Shown here: positions 43,298 through 55,361 of the stretch, one piece after another
Layout: each line of letters starts with the position of its first letter
How positions within the stretch are numbered: position 1 is the first letter of the stretch
Assembly (NCBI GenBank): GCA_001931905.2
Contig: MSJI02000167.1
Span: 1-64,000, forward strand
Origin: Cladosporium sp. IMV 00045
Taxonomy: Eukaryota; Ascomycota; Dothideomycetes; Cladosporiales; Cladosporiaceae
Direction: 5' to 3'
DNA: 64,000 bases
The notes under the pieces: model-generated
Told to the model about the DNA's origin: nothing
Databases searched by the model: none
The model's input: only the letters and a program-made list of their open reading frames with translations
Translations under genes and position numbers: made by a program

Positions 43298-45279
43298 TTT
43301 GAGGGATTTGTCTGGGTGTCGTGGCGAATTGATTGGTGGGTGGTGGTGAGTTGGGTTCTGTTGTGGGGAAGGGTTGGTGGAGGTGTGGTTTTAGAGGTGT
43401 TTGTTGGTCGGTAGTCCTTGGGAAGGGTGTTGGGACGTTCTTCAACCGGGTTATGTTAAGGTAGAATGCCAGAGGTGCTGAGAGTCGAAGACGGCAGGCA
43501 GCAATGAAGCAAAATGCAGCAGAAGAAGTCAACGTAGAGATGGCCGGCTCCGAGCAGAGCTGCTACCGCTTCCACTGCTCTCTTTATATAAACCACATCT
43601 CCTAGCATTCAAAACAACCCCGGACCCATTGCCGGTTCGGGGGTTATCCACAGTTTCTTCTGCATGTGATGTAGCTTTGCGAGAAATTTGACCCTCGATC
43701 CCCCAACATTCACAGCGATCGAGGGTTGTATCGTGATCCTCACCAGCTGCCCTCCGCATGGCGGGGAGGAACTCGTTGCAGCGGTGCAGGTGCTATGGTG
43801 TCATTGCATTAAGACGTTTCGCTTTTAATGGAGCCCTGGGGCCTTTTTTCGTGGAGCTTTTCGGGGAAACGAGGGGGGAAAAGACGTGCTAGAATTTCAT
43901 GTCATGGGGCTCTGCGGGTCTGGCAATCGGCGAACGTCCTTTTTCTTGCGCGAGAGAGATCTGCAGGGGAGTGATACCGTGTGGGATTTTGTCGGAGGAA
44001 ATGTGGTGATGGGGCCTTTTGTCCGTGAAAGTTCAGTACCTGCTTGAGAATGCCTGGTGGTTCCATTCTTTGAGCTGGTTTGTTTCATTCTGGCTGAGAC
44101 AAGAATCGACAATGGGCGTACGCCTCTGTTCCAGCGACCCGAGGTCGTCAAACTGCCCGTGACACCTTAAGATCTGCACTTTCATATGTAGGGCCAGCAC
44201 ATTTCTAACACCGAGGTGAAGCTTGAGATGACATTTGATCTCTGAAAGCGAATAGCTTAGCGTGCTTGGTGCATAGCCGAGAATACCATTTTAGTCATGC
44301 AAGCCGACGTTACCTCCATAGGAGGTACCAGATAATGCTATCTCGCAGCCTCTGCTGGCCAGACCTGCCACCACGAGAGTGCTCTCCTCAAGACCCTGTC
44401 AAATATCATCAAACGGAATGGTCGCACAACCATTTCGACGCCAACACCCATTGAAATTTCCGCTCGACACGTTCAGAACCTGTGAAGCTATCGAGCTGAA
44501 AACCCGCCAAGCCGAGGTCGATGTCGTACAGCAGCGACAGCACCTACAGTAGTATGGGCTGCGTTGGCTCCCTAGCCGCCCACGCCGTCCTCCTGTGGAG
44601 CCCCAGAGAAACCCACACCAACTTCACACGTTCAAGCGTTCATGCGTTCGTTCTCCGCTGTCGATGGTGGCAAACACAGAACGATCGCGGGGTTTTTGGC
44701 GCTTTAACACGGCTCGCACGGCTACTTCTGTAATCATTGTGGATATCGCGCTGCTGGTGCCCTTTATCCGGCAGGATTGCCAGCCTCGGGGCGTGGACAT
44801 CTCCACCGGGTTCGTCCGTGAGCTCTGCGATGATATGGTCAACCAGCCACGGCTGAAGAAGTGCTATGAAACTCTCTGCAAGTATGTTCGGCTATTCTGG
44901 CTTTCTTTGTCACAAGACTCATTCAGGGCGCTAAACTGGTGGAAATAATAGGTTCAGGCATACCCCCATGAGACGTGTTCAAAGAAAGTAGGTGGTGCCT
45001 CTCGGGGAGAATCTCCTGAGGCCAAGAGTGTTGTGTTACGGGCATGGCACCACTTTCACACACACAAACATATCTTACACTCAGCTTGAGATCAGTCCAA
45101 TGCAATGGACTTGTTCGGGGTCTGGATTTTGGAGCGTTGGATGTTTGCTAGAGTAATTATTGTGTATATAAGGACAATGGAATCACCGCTCGGTCTGGAG
45201 ATTCGTCAGGCCTCCCAACAACCATCCATCGATCAATAGAATCAAACAGCTATACCAATACCATCTCAGGTCAATCATC
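43298..45279. other. Region between ubiquitin-fold gene and phospholipase A2, copy 2
   Basis: No gene is seen. From 44707 it aligns with copy 1. The part 43298-44706 is unique and contains no RIP-like tract, in contrast to the equivalent position of copy 1. A TATA box (TATATAAG) lies at 45165-45172. Confidence 0.5.
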
Positions 45280-45785
45280 ATGAAGTTCGCTCTCCTCACG
45301 ATCCTGCTAGGCCTCTGCGCCAGCATCCTTGCCTTCCCTGCAGATCTCGATTCCATGACCGAATTGAAGAGAGATGCCGAAGCAGAAGCCGAATCCTCCG
45401 CCGCAGCGAACCAATGCACCCTCACGAAGCTCAAGCAAATCTTGACTGACTACAGTAAGTAGACCACCAAGAGCCCCTCCAGCATGACGGCGCGAATGTA
45501 GCTCCCCACCCACTAACACTCCCCCTCCTTCTCCCCCCAGGCATGAAAGAATTCCAATCCGCCCGCAACGCCAACAACGGCAAAGGCAACCCAACCTGTT
45601 TCATCTGGAGTTCCGACAACTGCAGCAACAGCCCCGACCGTCCGGCGGCGTTCAATTTCATCCCGCCTTGCCAGCGTCACGATTTCGGGAGCCGCAACTA
45701 TAAGAAGAAGAACCAGTGGAATCCCGTCAGTAAGCTGCGAACCGACACGCAGTTTTTGAAGGATATAAGGTGTGTTGGGATCTGA
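45280..45785 (+). pseudogene. Secreted phospholipase A2, copy 2, frameshifted near the C-terminus
   Basis: Exons 45280-45454 and 45541-45785 read 139 residues. The signal peptide, Lys-Arg site and catalytic CQRHDFGSRNY segment are all kept. Compared with copy 1, four bases are missing between 45766 and 45767 (after GGATAT). The frame is shifted and ends after a few foreign residues. The downstream DNA up to about 45885 still resembles the copy 1 coding end (WNKLKIPAC.. to QDLKE), so the deletion is recent. Two C-terminal cysteines are lost, and the product may not fold. A sequencing or assembly error in this copy is an alternative explanation. Confidence 0.8.
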
Positions 45786-46170
45786 AGGGTTGGAACAAAT
45801 TGAAGATCCCGGCGTGTTTGATTGTCGCGCAGAAGTATTTCGAGGCGGTTGTGGTGTTGAATCCGCCGCAGGATTTGAAGGAGTAGGCTGTTGAAAGTGG
45901 GCTTGTTGGATGGTCAAGGCTGCGGTGGTGGTTGTTTGGTTGGCGGGTGGGTGTTGCTGTCGATGTTATTGATCTTTTCGCTTGGTCGATTCGGGTATTC
46001 ATGATTAACGATTTTTCTGTTTGCATTTCTCGAAATCACCTAGGCAGTGATCGTATCAGTCTCCCGATGCTAAGAGTCGTCTAATCCATTAGAAGGAAAC
46101 CATTCGTCTCAGGATGGTCATTCGAAAAGTCACAGCAAAACTCGCGTGAACGATCAATCCGAGGAGCTTT

Positions 46171-46908
46171 CTACGCATCTCTGACTCTCGTGTCAAGCGC
46201 AAGTCGATCCGGGACGCGCAGGTCGATAACGCCTTCCACGTTCTTCTTGAAGCTCTCCAATTCTGCAATGGCCTGGCTTGCAATCGCCGTGTTCTTCCTG
46301 TCCGCCATGCGGACAGACACTTCGACCAGATACGTCCCACTTGCATCCAGAACTTGCAGCTCGGTTATGCTCAGCGGTGGTCCGTCGAGTACCTTATCGA
46401 CAGGCAATTGCTGCTGCGTCAAAAGCACACGGAAGATACGGACGACGACATTTCCTTTCACGAACCTGTGGCCGAGAATGTAGTGCTGACCAACATATCT
46501 GTAGGCACTTGCGTCCTTGTATTCCTTCGTGTCCAGGAGATCCTTTTCAGTAACCTCCCTGGCAATGTGATCTTTGATACTCGGATCCGGGGTCTGCTCG
46601 ACTCGCTGTCGCCACGATTCGGTAGCTTCAGGCGTTACATCTGCAGTGATCTGCACCGAGCGAGTGAGCTTGTGCATCCACTTTTGCTGCTGTTGTTGCA
46701 GATTGCCGGGTTGTGGAGTTCCAGTTTGGGCTTTCTTTTTCGAAGCGGCGATTTCCGGGGTGCGGAGTTGGGCGAAGAGCGCGTTCTGGTCTTGGTAGGC
46801 GAAGGGTTGCGATCCCGTGACTCCGGCTAGGACGTTGAGGACTTGATTGTGCCGGGATGGAGATATTTGGCTAAAGAGGAGGATTTCGTGCATTTTTGTG
46901 GTGTCCAT
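46171..46908 (-). CDS. MED18: Mediator complex subunit 18, copy 2
   Basis: A single exon of 245 residues, the same length as copy 1. It has identical N-terminal (MDTTKMHEILLF) and C-terminal ends and about seven substitutions, mostly conservative (for example Ile/Val, Asn/Asp). The Gln run near residue 71 has the same length. There is no sign of relaxed constraint, so both copies look functional. The divergent position relative to KGD4 is the same as in copy 1. Confidence 0.88.
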   Translation of the reverse strand: MDTTKMHEILLFSQISPSRHNQVLNVLAGVTGSQPFAYQDQNALFAQLRTPEIAASKKKAQTGTPQPGNLQQQQQKWMHKLTRSVQITADVTPEATESWRQRVEQTPDPSIKDHIAREVTEKDLLDTKEYKDASAYRYVGQHYILGHRFVKGNVVVRIFRVLLTQQQLPVDKVLDGPPLSITELQVLDASGTYLVEVSVRMADRKNTAIASQAIAELESFKKNVEGVIDLRVPDRLALDTRVRDA

Positions 46909-47491
46909 CTTTGTCGTTCAGTCCTATGGATTTCTTCCAGGTGCGTACGCGATAGTGTTGCTGCTGTGGGGTGCTCAAGAGAAGCCGGCTATCATGCCCT
47001 ACGACGACCACATGCACTTCGTCACGTCCTGCAGAGGTGAGAAATATCAGATGGTGTTGTCTTGACCTAGTCGAGCATGTGAACGCGGGACTCGTAGACA
47101 TTGACTGGGGATTTCTGGGGTGACCGTTCTGCGAGCGCGGGTTGGTGAAGTGAAGTTCGCCTGTTCAGTCAAGTCCAGCCGACTCCGAAAAGCCTCCCGA
47201 AGCCGGAAGCTGGCGAACACCGCGCTTGCCTGCTTGCTTGCTATCACCGCGAAGAGTAATCCAATTGACTTTCCTTTGACCTGTACGCCCTGTCCGCCTC
47301 TGTCTCTCTATACCTCACGCACCTGGAGTCATATACCAGACCTTCTCGACAGGCTACCGTCCACCTTTCAGCCTCTTCAATCCAAACACTCCTTCCCACG
47401 CGCGCGCCGCGAATCTTCCCGGTCAAACGGCTCTTCCAACCACCACGACTACTACCACCAACACCAACATCTTCACACCCCGCTAGCCAAT
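46909..47491. promoter_or_regulatory. Divergent promoter region MED18/KGD4, copy 2
   Basis: Strongly similar to 26793-27376. A long open frame (47120-47932) passes through it into KGD4, but only the part from the Met at 47492 is family-like. Confidence 0.55.
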
Positions 47492-47932
47492 ATGCGCGCC
47501 ACCAGAGTACTCTTCAAGCACACTCCTTTGATCAAGTTCATTGGTCGCCGCTCAATCCCCAAGCGTCAGGCTCCCTCTAGAAATCCTCAAATCACAGCCC
47601 GATCTAACCTTCCAACCACAGAAATCGACCACACTCCCCAAGTCCACCCCGCCTCCCCCGCCGAATCCCTCCCCGAGTCCTTCGCCCAATACCGCCAGAA
47701 AGCCAGCCAGCATGGTCCGATGATGCGCAGCAGCGGCAGCGGCGCCGGCAGCAGCGCCGCGCCGCAAGCCTACGGCCTCGTGGGCGGCCGTTCGGGACGC
47801 CAGATGGGAAGCGTGAACCCGAAGGAGGGCGAATTCTGGGACCGCAACGAGCTGCCGAAGAGGTTCAGACGGACGGTCTACAGCGACGCCGAGATGGAGG
47901 CTATCGAGAGCGGCGGTGCGAGCTTGTTCTAA
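47492..47932 (+). CDS. KGD4: Kgd4/MRPS36-like subunit of alpha-ketoglutarate dehydrogenase, copy 2
   Basis: Exons 47492-47564 and 47622-47932 join to 127 residues, with the same mitochondrial-type N-terminus and ELPKRFRR motif as copy 1. The intron is 57 nt, a multiple of three, contains no in-frame stop and has the weaker donor GTCAGG. Failure to splice would therefore yield a protein with 19 extra residues instead of a truncated one. In copy 1 the intron is 68 nt with a GTAAGA donor. A short Gly/Ser indel (SGSGAGSS) distinguishes the two proteins. Confidence 0.85.
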   Translation: MRATRVLFKHTPLIKFIGRRSIPKRQAPSRNPQITARSNLPTTEIDHTPQVHPASPAESLPESFAQYRQKASQHGPMMRSSGSGAGSSAAPQAYGLVGGRSGRQMGSVNPKEGEFWDRNELPKRFRRTVYSDAEMEAIESGGASLF

Positions 47933-49012
47933 ACGTGCTTGAGCGCTGGGAAGGGAGAAGGGATGATTTATTGAGGAGGCCTGAATGGCAAGGAAAGGGA
48001 AGGCATTTGTTTGTTTCTGTTCGATTTTGTAAAGCTCATGAGCCATGGCTAGCTATAGAGAGCGAGGTATACCCAAATCTTGCAACTTTTGTACATCATC
48101 TTGCATGGACTGCGCTTCTCGGGATATCTTGCAGGTTGAGCTGTCTCTGCGGCGATCAATAAGGGAAACGGCAGTGTATATTCCGATTTGATGGCAACAA
48201 TCGGAAAGCCAATGGCTGGACTGGTGGATGCCCAAGTTCTTGGGCCCGTGGTAACTCTCTGGAAGCAGTTGCGATACCTATTGAATTGCGCTGCTCCTCA
48301 CCATATCTTGGAGATACTCTGTATCACAACCAACAAATTTCAAGACCAGAAAAGCATCCCTTCGTCTGACAATCCTCAATCTCAAACCAATTGCAATCGA
48401 ATCATACCTCATCTTCCACCTGAAGATGAACCGTGCTTCACAGGGATCGCATAACCGATAGTAGACCCTGCGCCAGTGCCTTACGCAATGGTTGATTCTG
48501 CGTTCAAGTAAATCTAGCTCTTGTGACTAGTAATACACCAAGTACAACAGTTACCAGGATAGAGATCGCAAAAAGTGAAGCTCGGCCAAGTCTTTCGGGA
48601 TAAATTAATAGCCAGCACCACAAAGGTAAATCACGCCTTGCCGTACGGACCGCAACGGCCCCAGCCTTCAGACGAGAAAGAAAGACCCCGCCCGAGAGCT
48701 CTCCTAGCAACAGTATCAGCTCCTCCAATGGATTGATGGATGCTTCTCCACGCACCCTGCTTTCTTGCGATGATCGCGAACGCAAGCTGGCGCCGTGGCG
48801 TCTTCAAGCGAGACCGCACCTGCTTCGCTCATTCTCACTTTCTCACTTAGCCGGTGACCGCTTCTCCTCTCATCAATTCCTCTCCTGTAAAACATCTGTT
48901 TGCACATACAAGAGGCGAAGCAACAGTGCCTTAAGCTGTGCATTCTTGCGCCTTTGAAATCATTACTTCTCCCTCCCGGACTTAGCGATTCATTGAGTGC
49001 ATATCCGAGAGC
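47933..49012. other. Intergenic region KGD4-peroxiredoxin, copy 2
   Basis: Aligns with 27826-28930 with many small indels. No gene is recognised. Confidence 0.5.
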
Positions 49013-49906
49013 ATGGTCGAGCTACGCAAACGTCCCGCTCCCCCTCCAGCTCCTCCGCCAGCCAAAAAGAAAGCCGCTCCGAAAAGCAAGGCTAAGAAAG
49101 ACGAGCCCGTAGCTGAAGAGCCTGCTGCTACTGCTGGTGCCGATGCGGCCGCTGAAGACGCTGCCAAAGATGTGATCGCCGAGACCGCAGCGAAGAGCTC
49201 TTCAAGTCCGGCGTCGCCACCCAAGCAAGGCGACAAAATCGAGCTCGGAGGCTTCGGTGGCGAAATTGAGACGAACGATGGGCAGAAAGTCACCCTTGCC
49301 CAGCTCGTGCAGAGTAGTAAGAAGGGTGTGGTTTTGTTCACGTATCCGAAGGCGAGCACGCCGTAAGTCCTCAGTTACATGAATTTCTCAAAAGTATTAG
49401 GAAAGCAGAAAGTGCTAACAAAAGGCTATCACAGTGGCTGCACCACCCAAGTCTGCCTCTTCCGGGACTCCTACGCGCCCCTAACCGCCACCGGCCTCGC
49501 AATCTACGGCCTCAGCACCGACAGCCCCAAAGCCAACACCACCTTCAAAACGAAGCAGAACCTCCCCTACCCTCTCCTCTGCGACCCGAGCGCCGGCCTC
49601 ATCCAAGCCATCGGGTTCAAGAAAGTGCCCAAAGGCACCCAGAGAGGAGTGTTCGTCGTCGACAAGGAAGGTAAAGTTCTGGCTGTCGAGGCGGGCGGTC
49701 CGGCCGCGACTGTGGAGGTTGTTAAGGGGATTGTGGAGGCTGAGGGTGGGAGTGAGGTTGATGGCGGGTTGGAGAAGGCGGAGGAGAGGGCGGTGGAGGG
49801 TGAGGGGGAGGAGGCTGAGAATCATAGGATTGCTGATACTGCGGCGGAGGTGGCGGATGTGGCGAAGGGGTTGGATGGGACGCCATTGGTTGGGACGCCT
49901 GCTTGA
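49013..49906 (+). CDS. DOT5: Dot5-like nuclear peroxiredoxin (PrxQ/BCP type), copy 2
   Basis: Exons 49013-49362 and 49435-49906 join to 273 residues. The domain order is as in copy 1: a basic Pro/Lys/Ala N-terminus, a peroxidase fold with Cys119 and Cys124 in GCTTQVC, and an acidic tail. It differs from copy 1 at about ten positions and by loss of the final Arg. Exon-intron structure is identical, with a 72-nt intron. Both copies look functional. Confidence 0.88.
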
Positions 49907-50647
49907 TGAGAAGAGATGGTCGGGATTGACCGCCTTTCGCTCTACGGTAAAAGGTAGTTTTCCGTACGTCTATGGAAGTTAACAATCTTGCTGCAACAGT
50001 CACGGACCTTGGTATGGGTAATTTTCATCGTTCTAAATTTCCCCATACCAACAGGCTTACCCATAAGCCACCCATGTTGCTCAGCTCTGTATCAAAAAGG
50101 ATTGAGAGTAGATGGGGGTTTCAAGATTCTCTTGATCTGGAACTAATCGCTTACCCTCAAGATTTAGACGCTACTGGACGACCCGTTCTTTTGATAGACA
50201 AATGTACTACGCGAGGAGCTTAGAAAAAGAAAAAAGGAGGGGAGACAAACACCATCGACTTAAAAATCAGACGAAGTTATTTGTATCGCTTTCTATACAT
50301 TAGAGTGTAAAGAAACAAATAGCTAAACTGTTCATACAAAGAAATGCTTACTCAGATCTTTAGGATTCTATTTAGATGGATAATATCTAAGACATTATGT
50401 ATTGTTACCTAACAGTTCACGACACAAGAGAAACATTCATTTATGAATCTTGCTCCTACACATATGTAGGCAAAGCCATCTGCTGAAGCGGAGAAATACT
50501 CTACGAGAAAGGAACAGAGTCAGTCGTGAATTACTCCGAAAGTTTATTCGTGAATCATTATTCCGACGTGGGAGCCTTTTCGATTTCTTCACTCCCAAAG
50601 TGGTGGAAGTTGATAACATGCGGTCAGGTCAACCGTAACGTCTGCCA
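49907..50647. other. AT-rich spacer between peroxiredoxin and NLR, copy 2, unlike copy 1
   Basis: The 741 bp do not align with the equivalent spacer of copy 1, which carries the MITE-like element. A long imperfect hairpin lies at about 50014-50052 (GGTATGGGTAATTT / AAATTTCCCCATACC). No coding frame is recognised. It may itself be a transposon remnant. Confidence 0.5.
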
Positions 50648-53600
50648 TTACTTTACTATCAGCACATGCGTCTCTTGTGAAAACCAACCACCAACGCCGC
50701 TTGTAATACTAAACACGCCAAGGTGCCCTGGATAGCTTCTCAATTGACGCGCAGTCTCCATGAGTCTGATTGATGATGAAGGGTCTTCGGATTGTAACAG
50801 GAGCTGAAGCACTTCTTTGTGCTGCTTCATCGCAGCCAAGTAAATGGCCACAGGGAACGTCGAATCAGCAATTCCTAACGACGAGAAATCCATTCGGCTG
50901 AGTCCGCGCTTCCGAAGGTACCTGTAGGTATCAGCAAGTAGAGGTGTGCGAGGCGGCCGATTCACTTTCCCGTTCTCCCATTGTAAAAGCAAGTGTCTGA
51001 CTGCATCAACGTGATTCACCTCTGAAGCTGCTTGCAAGAAGCTTTCCAAATCACGGAAATCATTGAGGTCGGCTGCAAATGCAAGGTGCCCGAGCATTGA
51101 CTTCAAGTTTTGAAGCTCGCTGGGAATATCATTGGGGACAGTGACCACCAATTGCGGACTCGCAGATGGGCGCTTATCCCTTTGGGTCGGAATATGGCTA
51201 GATAGGAACCCATCTTCTTCAACGAGACGCAGAGCCTCATGGTGCAAGGCAAGAGATTCGATTGGCAGCCAGCCGAGCCAGTCGCGAATCACAGAAAGTG
51301 CCATTAGTTTGGTATTCAAGAAGACCTGAACGACGTCCAATTGACGATTTTCGCACGCAATGCCAAGAGCCGTTTGACCTTTGGAATTCCTGGTATGCAT
51401 TTCCTTTTCCTCATCGAATGCCGGGTGCATCAGGAGATGCTGGGCTACTCTAGCGAACCCGGTAGCACTCGCGTGCCACAAAAGCGTCAACCCATTTTCA
51501 TCTCGATCGTTAGGATGACCTTGCAGACGTAAGGCAGCAGCCTTGATTGCTAGTCGCTCCGCTGATCTTGGATGATCTGACATAGATAATGCTTGGTTTG
51601 CTGCGTCTTCAGTGTCGATTGGTGGCTCATTTGGTTCAATGGCGCCTATCAAAATGTCAAGCAGATGCCAATGGCCTAAGTTCAAGGCAGAAGTCAGGAG
51701 TGATTCGCGGGAAATGCGCGTCATGGAGCGACCGGTGTTGTCGTCTCGAAGTAAAAATTCAACAACGTCTTGATGCCCGTTCTGCGTGGCCAAATGGAGG
51801 GGAGTCAGATTGTTCATGTCATGGGCAGAAATTAGCTGTGGTTTCGCCTGCGCCATAATATGACAGCAATTCAGATGGCCAAACTCGGCCGCATAGTGCA
51901 ATGCGCATCGTCCGTGTTGCTGACACCTGGAAACCACGTGGCATACGGATAACAACTCTATCAAAACGGCGCTGTGGCCTTTCTTGCAGGCAACATGGAG
52001 TGCAGGTAGTTGCCCGTGATTTGCCAGTAGTCCATCGACGATACGTTCGGACAGTGCTTTCTGTTGACTCAGGAAAAGTTTCAGTAACGGAACATGTCCG
52101 TACGCGACACTGAACGCGAACATCTCAATTCGGTGCTGATTTGGTGTTTGCGCCGACCACGGATGAACATTCCAGCTTTCATTTTGTTCCAGTGCTATTG
52201 CAGCGAAAAGTCTCCAGTAGTCTTGCGTGCAATACGCCTGAGTAAGTTTTCTGTTGCACTCAATCCAATTATCGGTTGCATATTGGAGAAAGCCCCCTTC
52301 TGCGGGTGCCATGCGGCGTGGGGAGGAGTGAAATCTAGCTTTGGCAGTTGGAAGCCTTGAAGTACGGGGGAACAGAAGATTGAGGGGCCTCTGCAGACTG
52401 GAAGGAAGACTGAAGGCGGTCGTCGAGACATCTAGTCGCACGGGATCTGCTGGAGCAACCACGGTTCTCGTCGCTCTGCATTTGATGTGTCGAAGGCACA
52501 GGTAGCCAAGTGCGTTCTTTGCGTTCAGTTCACGTGCATGGGTCGAAGACATGCCCGGCATGATGGACGGATCCGAATATGGCATATGATTGATTTTCGG
52601 GTTCACAGAAAAAGCACTGTCTGAAAAGATGAAGCTTCTGACCGAATCATGGATGGGAACAACGATCCGGTCAGTCAAGTCAAAAGTCACCAATCCAACT
52701 CCCGAAAGCACAAGGTCCTCTGTGGAGATCAGAGCATCTTCCGTGTAATCGTATGTGTCCTTGTCCAGCGCTAGCAATTGTCTGAGGGCTTGCTCCTGCA
52801 TTGGAGTGGGTGCGACGCATACCATACAGAGTAGTAGAAAGTCACACAGAGGCCCCCTCTCGCTGGCACGGAGTAGACAAGTCTTATACATCTCTTCCAG
52901 TTGACCCGGAAGGGCTGACAGAGATCTCATGACGTCCTTTGGTTTGGTGCAGTCGTTGAGTATGATGTGGAGGACAAGGTGTACCCAAAGGAACCTATTT
53001 GTGTCAGCTTTCAAAACCCTTAGGGCATATCAGGGTTTAGCGGAATTACTACTTACATTCCTTGGGCTCTCTTTTGTATCTCCTTTTTGACTCTACCTCT
53101 CAAAGCTGAATCGAAGAACAGTTGATCATGGCCCGATTTGAGAGCTAATTGCGTGTCGATATAGATGTCAATGTCTTCTTTGTTCAAGTTGCTGTCGATA
53201 GGAACGCGCCGAAATCCAGGTAGATGTCCATCGACATTGGTGTCGTCCTGGCTGCTGATCACTAGTCTCACGCGTCGAAGGTCAAATATTTTTTGGAGGT
53301 ATCTCCACAAGATCCCTTGTTCTGCAGGTTCGCAACAGTCGACTCCGTCAATGATCATGATGACCTCTGGAAAAGTAGCAAGAAGCGGAATCAGTATGTC
53401 TGCGACAAGTTCATTAATTTCCGGCTGTCGATTTGATGCTCCGAAATCTTCCTCAATCTGTTCGCATGTGCCCCGAGGACATGGCTTGCCGACATTGATC
53501 AAGGCGGCGAGTAGCTGCTTCACAAGACTGCGGAAGCAATCTATGGCTAAGCGGTCCGGTAATTGATAGAAGTAGGCCAGAACGACAGAAGTCGATCTGT

Positions 53601-55361
53601 CAGGAAAAGCGCGCAGACTCTCTTCGACCAATGTAGTCCTGTACCAGGAGCAAATTAGTGCGCTTGCGGCGAGGAGATTGGTTTTTGGGGTTACTCACAT
53701 CAGAGTGCTCTTACCCGAACCGACTGCCGAACATTGTGTTAGTCGTTGGCTTACTGCACGTCAGATGAATTCTTACCTTTTCCGGAAATCGACAAACGAG
53801 GCTTGGAATTGTCTGCACTCAGCCAGTCTTGAATAGACACATTGGTGCGAAGCCACTCAGTTGTGCCTTCGCTCTTTCGGTTTGCCAACCGTCGGCAAAC
53901 TCGTTTGGCATCGTACGTTGAAATACGGTCGAATATCGCAAGATCGACTTTGGCTGTGTTAAAAACACGGTTAGTCAGACGCATTGACATATTTAGTCTC
54001 AAGAAAGAGTCGTATTACATTTGTCATCCTTCACCAAATGCCATCCTGAACTCTTCATCCAAGAAAGAAGGCGTTCTGAGTCTCGGTTTGGAAATTTTAC
54101 CAGTGATTTGGCTAAAAGGCAAGTCAGCCAACGAGACTCATGCAGAAGCAAAACCGATTGGAAGTATAACACTGGTTTCAATTGGGACCCTACGAGACCT
54201 TTGAGGGAGTGGATTGTATCATGAGTTATCTGTACATACTTTGTTGACTGGCCTCAGGAGCTGCCATAATCGGCTCGCCTAGCATCTTCGCGCACCTCCT
54301 GATGGCCTGGAATATGCTTTGCTCTTCCAAATACACATCGGTAAGTTCCTTGATCCTCGCAGCCTTCTCGGCCTCTTCGAGACCAATTGATGCCAGGCCT
54401 CTGGCGACGTTGAACCGGTAGTATCTCATTTGATCGTCAAGGTCGGAGTGAGAACGATGAAATTCAGCTGCTGTGGTCTCTGTCTCGGTACTCATATCCA
54501 GTAAAGTCTTGCCGATGGCGAGAGGGTCGTCTCCAAACTCTTTCAGGTCGGGCACGCCGGTGCCGATTGACACGATTGTGCAGATATTCTGGGCAAGCTT
54601 CACACCAGAGCTATCGCAGAAGACGTCTGAAGCTTCGTTCCAGAGTTGCCGAATGGGATTGTTAGCTCCGGTCCCACCGTCGATAAACTCCTGTTTCAAA
54701 GGGCCTATGGCTATCGGATCGAAGAACGAAGACGCGGCAGAGGTAGCGCGGGCAGCCTCCCATATCCTCGTTGTTTGGTAGAGTTCCAGCGATTCGCGGA
54801 CCGGAGGATAGCTTTTGAGAATGGACGGAAGAGCCACTCCCTTGCTGGTGGCACATACGAAACTGGAGCCTGTCAGCTTGATATAGTAGCAGGGTATGAA
54901 GTCGCAGACACTTTGCAAGCTTGGGGGGTGGTGTCCTTCAGCAGCGCATCTTTGTCGAGTCCCCTCTCCTGTATTACTTCTTGCACAGCATTCTGCAGCT
55001 CCTCGCTACTGTACCTGGCTTTCATTTTGCCTTTAATCGTCACAGGGCTGACATGCTTTTGCTGAAATACTCTCTCTGAAAGCTTGATGTATGCTTCGAT
55101 GCATTCTTCCACCGACATGCGCAGTCGGCCGAGCATGATCGCAATGAGGCTATCGTGGATTCAGTCTGAGATCAGACGCGAAAGATGCCCTACCACTTAC
55201 CCGCCAGTGCTTGTGCCTCCAATCATGTCGAAGTAATCGCATGGTTTCGGTGGGTTCTCTGGATCTTTCGCGAGCATCAACCTTTGCAGCACGTAGAGAG
55301 AAGACAGCCCTCTCACGCCTCCTCCGTCAAGGCTCAAGAGGTTGAGCTTCTGATTCGACAT
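50648..55361 (-). CDS. Patatin-NACHT-ankyrin NLR protein, copy 2
   Basis: Eight exons: 55201-55361, 54910-55149, 54240-54862, 54019-54111, 53777-53953, 53699-53723, 53057-53638 and 50648-52994. They close in frame to 1415 residues. The first seven exon lengths equal those of copy 1 exactly; only the last exon differs, by 12 nt. Patatin motifs DGGGVRG, GTSTG and DGG, Walker A GSGKST and a Walker B-like IMIIDGVD are present. Divergence from copy 1 is about 11-13% of residues in the patatin and NACHT parts. It rises through exon 8, where the last 400 residues (ankyrin-type repeats) agree at only roughly half of the positions while keeping repeat-like motifs such as [12 protein letters not shown] and [12 protein letters not shown]. 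No frame damage is seen. Confidence 0.9.
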
